Translations under genes and position numbers: made by a program
The notes under the pieces: generated by a model
Databases searched by the model: none
Seen by the model: only the letters and a program-made list of their open reading frames with translations
What the model was told of the DNA's origin: nothing
Assembly: GCA_946184615.1 (NCBI GenBank)
Contig: CAMHFN010000008.1
Span: 23,148-87,147, forward strand
Origin: an uncultured Bacteroidales bacterium
GTDB taxonomy: Bacteria; Bacteroidota; Bacteroidia; Bacteroidales; F082
Length of the DNA: 64,000 nucleotides
Direction: 5' to 3'
Shown here: positions 50,455-56,874 of the stretch, one piece after another
How the letters are laid out: every line of letters begins with the position of its first letter
How positions within the stretch are numbered: position 1 is the stretch's first letter

Positions 50455-52268
50455 CCGCTCCGCTCAACATTTCCTCATCCTATTCCTCCGTCGAGGCCCT
50501 GACCGTCCTGATTGAACGGTCGGGCATCGATATCACCGCCGATTATGGCGACTGGTGCAGCATCGGCTTCGCCCTCGCTTACGAGTTCGGTGCCGATGGT
50601 GAGCACTTTTTCCACAGAATTTCGGCTTTTTACCCCAATTATGACTACAAAACAGCCTCAAAACAATACGCTTCTTGTGTCCGTCACAAGGTGCCGTCCG
50701 GCAAGGCTCCCATCACCATCGCCACCCTCTTCCATATCGCCAAATCCCACGGAATCAACTTGCCAGCACCATCTTCCGATGGTCTTGGCTCGTTGCTCCG
50801 TCCCGACCTCATTGCGGGCTGCGCCCCGCAATCTCACCCATTTTCCTCACGAAATCCGAATGAGGAAATGAGGAATGAGGAAAACCCCGGGCTTGCGGAC
50901 GGCTCGTCCGCACAACCCGTACCCCTTCCAACCTTCTCCCAGGCAGTCAAAAAAGACCTCCCCACCATCATGCAGCGCATCATCGCCGACTCGGTTTCGG
51001 ATGTCGATGCCGACATCCTCATCCTCGGCTCTCTGACAGTCTTTTCGGCTTGCATCCCGAATGTCTATGGCATGTATGACTGTCGCGAAGTCTTCGCCAA
51101 TCTCTTCCTCTTTGTCACGGCACGAGCATCGGCTGGCAAAGGACGGCTCTCCCTGTGCCGTCATCTCGCTGCGCCGTTGCATCAGGCGCTCCGCGACAAA
51201 TACCGCAAGCAGCTGAAGAAGTTTGAAGCTGCCCAAGTGGCCTATGCCATCAACCGCAAGAACTCTCTTGAAGTGCCACCAAAAGAACCGCCGTTCCTCA
51301 CGTTGTTCGTCCCTGCCAACAGCACGGCCACAGTCGTCTATCAGACCCTCGCCCAAAACAACGGTGTCGGCCTTCTGTTCGAGACAGAAGGCGACACCTT
51401 GGCCAACGCCTTCAATTCAGACCTCGGCAACTATTCTGACGGATTCAGGAAAGCGTTTCACCACGAAACGATTTCCTATCTCCGCAAGAAAGATCATGAA
51501 TACGTCGAGATTGTGAAGCCCAAATTCTCCGCTGTCCTGTCCGGCACACCGCAGCAAATCTTCAATCTCATTCCTGATGCAGAAAACGGCTTGTTCAGCC
51601 GTTTCATCTTCTATGTCATGGAAACCGAACTGGTCTGGCACAACATGTTTGCCTCCCATGGTGGTACCACCGCCGATGAGAAGTTCAAGGAAATTGGCCG
51701 CGACTTCTTCACCTTCCTGAAGAAGTTCCCCAAGCGGCCAGTCCAGTTCACTCTCAGCCTCTCCCAAATGGACCAGTTCAACGACTTCTTTGAAGCCACG
51801 CAGCTTCGCTTCGCTCAGCTGCTCGGCGACGAAATCGTGGCCACCGTTCGTCGCCTCGGCCTCATCCTCTTTCGCTTCGCGATGATCCTCAGCGTCCTTC
51901 GCCTCATCGATAAGGCACCAGGCAAAAGCCTGAAAGACATAAAGCGGCTGGTCTGCTCCGATGCCGACTTCGACACTGCCTTGGCCATGGTCAAAGTCCT
52001 GCTGCAGCACTCGGCAGCTGTCTTTCAGGCGCTGCCTCGCAACGCCAAGGCACCTGTCTTGAAAGGCCGTCAGGTAATCGCAGCCGAAACCCGCGAAAAG
52101 TTCCTGGCAGCATTGCCAGAAACTTTCGACCGCCCAACCTACCTCAATACCGCCGCTGCGCTCAACATCACCGAAAAAACCGCTGAGCGTTACCTGCAAT
52201 TCTTCATCAAGTCTGGCCAGTTGGCGCATCCCGCCAATGGCCAATACATCAAAACCAACGCACTATGA
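50451..52268 (+). CDS. PriCT-2 plus DUF3987 helicase-like protein
   Basis: 605 residues from the ATG coupled to the primase gene. Residues ~15-115 resemble PriCT-2 (ERSGIDITADYGDWCSIGFALAYEF). A low-complexity linker (~131-160) is encoded by two hairpin repeats. From ~165 the DUF3987 ATPase domain follows, with a Walker A-like ARASAGKGRL and a C-terminal HTH (YLNTAAALNITEKTAERYLQFF). It is the motor half of the element's replication module. Confidence 0.85.
   Translation: MTAPLNISSSYSSVEALTVLIERSGIDITADYGDWCSIGFALAYEFGADGEHFFHRISAFYPNYDYKTASKQYASCVRHKVPSGKAPITIATLFHIAKSHGINLPAPSSDGLGSLLRPDLIAGCAPQSHPFSSRNPNEEMRNEENPGLADGSSAQPVPLPTFSQAVKKDLPTIMQRIIADSVSDVDADILILGSLTVFSACIPNVYGMYDCREVFANLFLFVTARASAGKGRLSLCRHLAAPLHQALRDKYRKQLKKFEAAQVAYAINRKNSLEVPPKEPPFLTLFVPANSTATVVYQTLAQNNGVGLLFETEGDTLANAFNSDLGNYSDGFRKAFHHETISYLRKKDHEYVEIVKPKFSAVLSGTPQQIFNLIPDAENGLFSRFIFYVMETELVWHNMFASHGGTTADEKFKEIGRDFFTFLKKFPKRPVQFTLSLSQMDQFNDFFEATQLRFAQLLGDEIVATVRRLGLILFRFAMILSVLRLIDKAPGKSLKDIKRLVCSDADFDTALAMVKVLLQHSAAVFQALPRNAKAPVLKGRQVIAAETREKFLAALPETFDRPTYLNTAAALNITEKTAERYLQFFIKSGQLAHPANGQYIKTNAL
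50841..50884 (+). repeat. Inverted-repeat element in the DUF3987 gene linker, variant of the 44-bp repeat
   Basis: Starts TTTTCCTCACGAAA and ends AGGAATGAGGAAAA, a diverged reverse-strand version of the 44-bp repeat at 52882 and 53339. In frame it encodes FSSRNPNEEMRNEE. Confidence 0.65.
50894..50912 (+). repeat. Hairpin in the DUF3987 gene linker
   Basis: TGCGGACG-GCT-CGTCCGCA, an 8-bp perfect stem directly after the previous element, encoding part of GLADGSSAQ. Confidence 0.7.
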
Positions 52269-52507
52269 ACTACACAATACAAATCGAAACCCACTCCATA
52301 AATGCCTATGCAGCCATCCATGCCATCATGGTAAAATCCAATGTCGTTAAACGCCTTTGGCGGTTTTTCTGCTATTCAGCCACCATCAGAACGCGCAAAG
52401 GGCCTCAAACATACGAGGCCATCAAAACCGCTTTACAAAAAGCCGGCATCCGCGAGTCAGCCTACAAACTGACCATCGACCCACCAATCCCAACCCCGAA
52501 GGGGTGA
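52265..52507 (+). CDS. Small hypothetical protein, paralogue A
   Basis: 80 residues, coupled to the DUF3987 gene by ATGA. M(N)YTIQIETHSINAYAAIHAI aligns with the next small gene (IHIETYTKAAYRAI; SATI; AG; PKG at the same places). Basic, no known family. Confidence 0.65.
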   Translation: MNYTIQIETHSINAYAAIHAIMVKSNVVKRLWRFFCYSATIRTRKGPQTYEAIKTALQKAGIRESAYKLTIDPPIPTPKG

Positions 52508-52515
52508 CCCGTCTC

Positions 52516-52555
52516 TTCCCCCTCTGAGAGGGGGTGGCCGCAGGCCGGGGGAGTC
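52516..52555 (+). repeat. Hairpin repeat family 1, intergenic copy A
   Basis: CCCCCTCT..AGAGGGGG, then GGCCGCAGGCCGGGGGAGTC. Same family as copies at 60453, 61429 and 63682. Confidence 0.85.
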
Positions 52556-52589
52556 AACTCCTAACTTCTAACTTCAAACTTCTAACTAT

Positions 52590-52838
52590 ATGAAAGCAAT
52601 CATCCACATCGAAACCTACACCAAAGCCGCCTACCGTGCCATCCGTCCCGCCGTGGTGGCCACAAACCTCGGCTTCTTTGGCGTGTGTGGCCTCACCATT
52701 TCGGCCACCATCAAACAGTCCGATTACGCCTACCTCGTCGATGTCGTCAACCACGCCGCACAAAGCGCAGGTGTCCACCGCACAGAGTACGCCATCATCA
52801 ACCTGCAAAACATCCTAAAACCAAAAGGAAATGATTGA
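52590..52838 (+). CDS. Small hypothetical protein, paralogue B
   Basis: 82 residues; tandem paralogue of the 52265 gene, separated from it by hairpin repeat copy A. Shared features: an N-terminal strand with IET, AY.AI, a central SATI and a terminal PKG. A terminator hairpin overlaps its stop. Confidence 0.65.
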   Translation: MKAIIHIETYTKAAYRAIRPAVVATNLGFFGVCGLTISATIKQSDYAYLVDVVNHAAQSAGVHRTEYAIINLQNILKPKGND

Positions 52839-52881
52839 AAAATAGCCCCGCCATCTTGCGATGCGCGGGGCTATTTTTCAA
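52835..52881. terminator. Strong intrinsic terminator
   Basis: 17-bp stem TTGAAAAATAGCCCCGC / GCGGGGCTATTTTTCAA with T-runs on both strands; ends the HTH-primase operon and faces the convergent gene. Confidence 0.85.
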
Positions 52882-52925
52882 TTTTCCTCATTTCCTCATT
52901 CCTCACTCACTTTTTTCGTGAGGAA
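52882..52925 (+). repeat. 44-bp repeat, copy 1
   Basis: TTTTCCTCATTTCCTCATTC... ending TTTCGTGAGGAA. Identical to 53339-53382. Contains a CCTCAC..GTGAGG hairpin and lies just past the minus-strand stop codon at 52927. Confidence 0.85.
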
Positions 52926-52926
52926 A

Positions 52927-53286
52927 TCAGCTATTATCTGCCTCCAAATCCTCCAAATCAATCTGACACTGTGCTTCGCCATCCCTGACAACCCAGCAAA
53001 CAGAAACAACCCTGCCTAAAGTATCAAAACACAATCCCTTCCATAATTGCTCCTTCGTTGGCTTGGGCTGCGTCTTTTGTTTTTCAGGATTTAAATACCA
53101 TTCGGCCAGCTCGCTTGGCAGATACTCCCAATAGTCAAACAGGTCGTCATTCTCTATGATAGCTTTCTTGACAGGATCCCAATCTGCCGTCACAATGTCC
53201 CCAATTCTTGGAGCGCATGGGAACTCTGCTTCAAGATGGTAACGGAAAGAACAGCATTGGTTCCTAATGAACATCTTTACTTTCAT
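52927..53286 (-). CDS. Hypothetical protein
   Basis: 119 residues from MKVKMFIRNQCC; the extra residues in the track ORF are unlike coding sequence. FPCAPRIGDIVTADWDPVKKAI suggests a compact beta-rich domain. No family recognised. Flanked by the two identical 44-bp repeats. Confidence 0.6.
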   Translation of the reverse strand: MKVKMFIRNQCCSFRYHLEAEFPCAPRIGDIVTADWDPVKKAIIENDDLFDYWEYLPSELAEWYLNPEKQKTQPKPTKEQLWKGLCFDTLGRVVSVCWVVRDGEAQCQIDLEDLEADNS

Positions 53287-53338
53287 ATCGCTGATTTTTC
53301 GACAAAAATACAACAATTTCGGAATCCTCAAATTCCTC

Positions 53339-53382
53339 TTTTCCTCATTTCCTCATTCCTCACTCACTTTTTTCGTGAGGAA
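53339..53382 (+). repeat. 44-bp repeat, copy 2
   Basis: Identical to 52882-52925; overlaps the last codons and stop of the minus-strand gene 53364-53603. Confidence 0.85.
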
Positions 53383-53603
53383 TTTCCCTGCAAACGGTCT
53401 ATTTCAGCCATTATGTCGGCAGCTTCCTGATGAAGCCTTACAACCTCTTTCAGCGCGTCGGCTTGACTTTGCAGGTCATCTTCATCCACATCATTGAGGC
53501 TATCCAAAAGCGATTGTGCAGCCTTCAATTTTGCCTTGATGTCAGCGTACTTTTGTTTGATTTCCTCCCGTGTCATGGAATAGGGTTTTGCGGCTTCCAG
53601 CAT
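53364..53603 (-). CDS. Small coiled-coil protein
   Basis: 79 residues (70 if the ATG at 53576 is used). EEIKQKYADIKAKLKAAQSLLDSLNDVDEDDL...LHQEAADIMAEIDRL is helical and coiled-coil throughout. Its C-terminus SSRKK is encoded by the 44-bp repeat. A hairpin (GAAGGC-GCA-GCCTTC, 53608-53622) sits just before the start. No family recognised. Confidence 0.55.
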   Translation of the reverse strand: MLEAAKPYSMTREEIKQKYADIKAKLKAAQSLLDSLNDVDEDDLQSQADALKEVVRLHQEAADIMAEIDRLQGNSSRKK

Positions 53604-53630
53604 AAAAGAAGGCGCAGCCTTCTCGTTCTA

Positions 53631-53744
53631 TAGTACTAAGGCTCTGGCAAGCCCTCACAATACAGAAGCGAAGAAGTCTACGCCTATGGCGCAGACTTCA
53701 CAGCTCTGCTTCCTTTGTGAGTGAATTTTGCCAGATTCTAGTAC
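53631..53744. repeat. ~114-bp imperfect palindrome (MITE-like or structured RNA)
   Basis: Occupies the 53604-53909 gap. Arms pair in order: TAGTACTA / TAGTAC, TCTGGCAA / TTGCCAGA, CTCACAA / TTGTGAG, AGAAGC / GCTTC, and the core GAAGTCTACGCC-TAT-GGCGCAGACTTC. No ORF inside. Could be a miniature inverted-repeat element, or a transcribed hairpin RNA. Confidence 0.65.
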
Positions 53745-53799
53745 AGGAAAACAAAGCGTAAAGCCTATTTTTCTATGTCTTTTCGATTAAAAAACGCCG

Positions 53800-53807
53800 C
53801 AAATTTA
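53800..53807 (-). promoter_or_regulatory. -7 box upstream of the palindrome and coiled-coil gene
   Basis: TAAATTTG on the minus strand; transcription would cross the whole palindrome before reaching the 53603 gene. Confidence 0.45.
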
Positions 53808-53826
53808 CAACTTTTTTCAAACTATC

Positions 53827-53850
53827 GTAAGCACGATAGCACGTTAGTAC
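53827..53850 (+). repeat. 8-bp triple repeat, site 1
   Basis: GTAAGCAC, GATAGCAC, GTTAGTAC in tandem; related arrays at 55362 and 60499. Confidence 0.7.
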
Positions 53851-53909
53851 AAATAACGAATTCTGTCCGATTCTTCTTCTCCGCTCGGAGAGGATTGGGC
53901 TGAGGCCGC

Positions 53910-55184
53910 TTAATCCTTCAAGCACCCAATGGGCACAACAAACACTCCGTCTTCACGGCGGTAAGCATACATTCCCACGCCCACCAGCACCATCATGAAT
54001 GACGGCTCCTTCATTTTATCCGTGTCAATCTTGCCTGCAAGATCCGTCAATGATGCCGCGCCTTCATTGATGAGGTCATCGCCACCCAGCTTTATCTCAA
54101 CCAGACCATAACGCCCATCCCTCAGATGCACCACCGCATCACATTCCAGACCGTTCTTGTCCCTGAAGTGATACACCTTACCGTTGAGTGCCTCGGCGTA
54201 GGCTCGCAGGTCTCGCACGGCCAGCGTCTCAAACATCAACCCGAAAGTGTTCAAGTCGTTCACCAAGTCACGAGGGCCTATGCCTAATGCAGCGGTGGCA
54301 ATCGATGGGTCGGTATAATACCGCGTGTCACTCGTCCGTATCGCCGTCTTACTCCGCAAGTTCGGATTCCATGCCTCGCTGTCCTCTACCACAAAAATCT
54401 CTTTCAGAGCCTTGATATACGATGCGATGGTATCTTCCGACAAAGCGTCCGACTCATTCGCTAACAAGTCTGCCCTGATGGTGCCACACGATGCCTGGCT
54501 GCCTTGGTTACGCGCCAGCGAGCGTAACAGACGGTGAACCCTTACGGGGTCGCGCTCCACACCGTCCACCTTCGAAATATCACGTTTCTCAACTGCCTCC
54601 ACATAGTCAAACGCCTGGTCTAAGGCTATCTCGTTTTCCATGTCAACTGCCAATGGCCATCCTCCGCGGCAGGTCAAGAAAGCCAATCGGTCAATGTCCA
54701 TATTGTTGATGGCTCCAACCTGTTTGGGTGTTTCAAACAATTCGGCCAGCGACACCTCTCCGGTCGATTCCTGCGATTCCCATAGGCTCATGGGGCGCAT
54801 CCTCAGCCACCCAATGCGTCCCGTTCCCGAATGAACCACTTTGCTCATATCGGCCGGGACGGCAGAGCCTGTCAGAATAAACTGACCTAATGGGCCGTGG
54901 TCTGATTCAAAACGAATGCTGTCCCACAGTTGAGGGGCAATCTGCCACTCGTCGATAAGCCGGGGAAACTCACCTGTCAACAGAAGCTTTGGATTTAGCG
55001 TCGCCATCTTGATGTTTTGCTCAACCATTCCTGTTTCCGACATATACTTCACGCTCTTGGCAATCTGCTCCGCTGTGGTGGTCTTTCCGCACCACTTCGC
55101 GCCCTCTATAAGCACAGCCCCTTTGCCTGCTAACTTACGCTCTAACAGCCTGTCAGCTATTCTTTTCTTATAGGTCTTGTCCAT
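53910..55184 (-). CDS. ATP-binding protein, AAA/DUF4143 family
   Basis: 424 residues. Walker A in EGAKWCGKTTTAEQ, Walker B in RLIDEWQIAPQLWDS, sensor-like FILTGSAVP, followed by the DUF4143 region with a PD-(D/E)xK-type signature (GLECDAVVHLRDGRYGLVEIKLG). This family is common and its role is unclear. It is divergent from the BREX operon, across a 436-bp spacer rich in repeats. Not a known BREX component. Confidence 0.88.
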   Translation of the reverse strand: MDKTYKKRIADRLLERKLAGKGAVLIEGAKWCGKTTTAEQIAKSVKYMSETGMVEQNIKMATLNPKLLLTGEFPRLIDEWQIAPQLWDSIRFESDHGPLGQFILTGSAVPADMSKVVHSGTGRIGWLRMRPMSLWESQESTGEVSLAELFETPKQVGAINNMDIDRLAFLTCRGGWPLAVDMENEIALDQAFDYVEAVEKRDISKVDGVERDPVRVHRLLRSLARNQGSQASCGTIRADLLANESDALSEDTIASYIKALKEIFVVEDSEAWNPNLRSKTAIRTSDTRYYTDPSIATAALGIGPRDLVNDLNTFGLMFETLAVRDLRAYAEALNGKVYHFRDKNGLECDAVVHLRDGRYGLVEIKLGGDDLINEGAASLTDLAGKIDTDKMKEPSFMMVLVGVGMYAYRREDGVFVVPIGCLKD

Positions 55185-55207
55185 ACTTTTTTGTTTAAAT
55201 TGTGACG

Positions 55208-55215
55208 CAAAAATA
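55208..55215 (-). promoter_or_regulatory. -7 box for the DUF4143 gene
   Basis: TATTTTTG on the minus strand, 23 bp before the ATG; its upstream region overlaps the 23-bp tandem repeats. Confidence 0.55.
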
Positions 55216-55231
55216 CAAAAATCCTTTTTGC

Positions 55232-55300
55232 GTTCACCCGTTTGGCCAAAAATTGTTCACCCATTTGGCCAAAATCTGTTCACCCGTTTGGCCAAAAATC
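55232..55300. repeat. 23-bp tandem repeats containing TTTGGCCAAA
   Basis: Three units starting at 55232, 55255 and 55278, of the form GTTCACCCGTTTGGCCAAAA plus 3 bp, with a degenerate fourth start at 55301. Each has a self-complementary TTTGGCCAAA (the second differs only outside it). The 23-bp period is about two helical turns. Likely operator or iteron-like sites. Confidence 0.8.
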
Positions 55301-55361
55301 GTTCGCCACATTTGTAATTTTGTCAATTTTTCAAAGGTAAGGGTAAGATAATCACACCTTC

Positions 55362-55385
55362 GTAAGCACGTAAGCACGTCAGCAC
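55362..55385 (+). repeat. 8-bp triple repeat, site 2
   Basis: GTAAGCAC, GTAAGCAC, GTCAGCAC in the spacer before brxA. Confidence 0.75.
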
Positions 55386-55440
55386 GCATACCGAAATCAC
55401 CTCATTATCCGTCCCATCTGTCCCATTTGTCCTATAACTC

Positions 55441-55525
55441 CCAACTGAACAACTGAATAACTGAACAACTCCAAACTCCCCACTCTCAACTAAAAACAAC
55501 TCTAAACTCTCAACTCTAAACTCTC
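55441..55525 (+). repeat. Low-complexity pyrimidine/A-rich tandem region
   Basis: Degenerate units of AACTGAACAACTGAAT and AACTCTAAACTCTC type, between the 8-bp triplet and the brxA promoter. Nothing coding seen; a shorter version of the same words occurs at 60529-60550. Confidence 0.6.
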
Positions 55526-55585
55526 AACTTACATCTTTTTACACCTATTTATAAAAATACTCCTCCAAATTCACCATTTTTTACA

Positions 55586-55593
55586 TAAATTTG
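55586..55593 (+). promoter_or_regulatory. -7 box for the BREX operon
   Basis: TAAATTTG, 27 bp before the brxA ATG. No clear TTG -33 element, so an activator or a weak promoter is possible. Confidence 0.55.
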
Positions 55594-55620
55594 CACCCTC
55601 CATACCCAAACGCAATTTAG

Positions 55621-56253
55621 ATGAAAAATACCAGTCCTTACAGCGCGGCAATAACAGGATGCGGCTTCATGATCAACGAAATGACAGCCGTTCTGCCTCT
55701 CCTCATGAGCGACGATGCCGATGCGCTGTTGAAAGATGAAATCATAAATAACAACCTTCTTAAAATCAATACAGAGACCACTCGTCGCCGTGCCGTCGCC
55801 GAGTTCGTCCGTCGCTATAAAGCTATGCCTGTCTCGTTCTGGAACGACTATTTGGCCATGTCCGAGGATGAGCAGCGCATCGCCATGTTTTTCGTAATAC
55901 TCAAAACCTACCGCATTTGTTTCGATTTCCAAATCAACGTGGTGCTGAAGAACTGGCGTTCCGTCTCACAAACTGTCTCAAGGGCTGATTTGTTGATGTG
56001 CATTGACGACATCGCCGCTCAGGATGCCTTTGTGGATAGCTGGTCTGAAAAGACCTATGTCAAAATCGCTGCAGCTTATATGGGCATCCTTCGTCATGCT
56101 GGCTTCGTCGAACGTGATGGCCACCAAATCAAGCGCGTCACCCTTCCGGCATCCAGCTGGCAATACTACCTTCGCATTGGTGAAGCCTGGTTCCTCGATG
56201 CTTGCCTGCTGCCACCCTATGAAATCGAATCCATTAAAAACGCTGCCCTATGA
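55621..56253 (+). CDS. brxA: BREX protein BrxA (DUF1819)
   Basis: 210 residues. SAAITGCGFMINEMTAVLPLL opens the DUF1819 fold and YRICFDFQINVVLKNW, YVKIAAAYMGILRHAGFVE continue it. BrxA is a small DNA-binding protein of the BREX anti-phage system, needed in some BREX types. First gene of the operon; its stop overlaps brxB by 4 bp. Confidence 0.93.
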   Translation: MKNTSPYSAAITGCGFMINEMTAVLPLLMSDDADALLKDEIINNNLLKINTETTRRRAVAEFVRRYKAMPVSFWNDYLAMSEDEQRIAMFFVILKTYRICFDFQINVVLKNWRSVSQTVSRADLLMCIDDIAAQDAFVDSWSEKTYVKIAAAYMGILRHAGFVERDGHQIKRVTLPASSWQYYLRIGEAWFLDACLLPPYEIESIKNAAL

Positions 56254-56852
56254 CACCAATGACCATCCCACAGCTTTGCGAAAAGCTCACTTCCGAGCCT
56301 TTCCAAAACCCGCGCAATATCGTCTACTACAACTATTATATTTTCCTTTATGACCCTGCCAAGGAATACGAAATCCGTCAGCAGATTCACGACATGAAGG
56401 ACAGCCTCAAACGGCCTGCCAACTTCATCGATATTCCAGCCCTCAATCTCTTCGATGAGTTCTGCCGTTTCCTCGATAAGCAACCCTTTGGCAAGTTCGA
56501 CAGCTCCTATCTTCATTATATGCTGGAGAACGAAACGCCAGAATACTCTCGCATCCTCACCATCAAGGCAGGAAGTAAGGAGTTTATGAGCTATATCCAG
56601 CAACGCATCAACGAGGAAATCGACAAAGCGGATGAATACATTCATCCTTATGTCTTCATTTATGGTATCGGCTCCATGTACCCTTATCTCCGTGCCAATG
56701 ACTTCCTCACCAAATACGAGGGCTACAACGACCCCAGCCGCTACAAAATCATCCTGTTCTATCCAGGCTCCATCGATGGCAATTCTTACAGCCTCTTCAA
56801 TCGGCTGCATGACCAGCACGGCTATCGCTCCATCAACCTAATCAACAAGTGA
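56250..56852 (+). CDS. brxB: BREX protein BrxB (DUF1788)
   Basis: 200 residues. NIVYYNYYIFLYDPAKEYEIRQQI and YVFIYGIGSMYPYLRANDFL..YKIILFYPGSIDG are the DUF1788 blocks. BrxB is thought to bridge BrxC, BrxX and BrxZ in the complex. Translationally coupled to brxA; 22 bp before brxC. Confidence 0.93.
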   Translation: MTPMTIPQLCEKLTSEPFQNPRNIVYYNYYIFLYDPAKEYEIRQQIHDMKDSLKRPANFIDIPALNLFDEFCRFLDKQPFGKFDSSYLHYMLENETPEYSRILTIKAGSKEFMSYIQQRINEEIDKADEYIHPYVFIYGIGSMYPYLRANDFLTKYEGYNDPSRYKIILFYPGSIDGNSYSLFNRLHDQHGYRSINLINK

Positions 56853-56874
56853 AATACAAAAACAACGTCGAGAT

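Noticed and set aside
53910-55184. DUF4143 ATPase as a BREX component
   Set aside because: It is divergent, separated by 436 bp, and the family is not part of described BREX types.
55232-55300. Possible CRISPR array
   Set aside because: Units are directly adjacent with no spacers and only three copies; no cas genes in the window.
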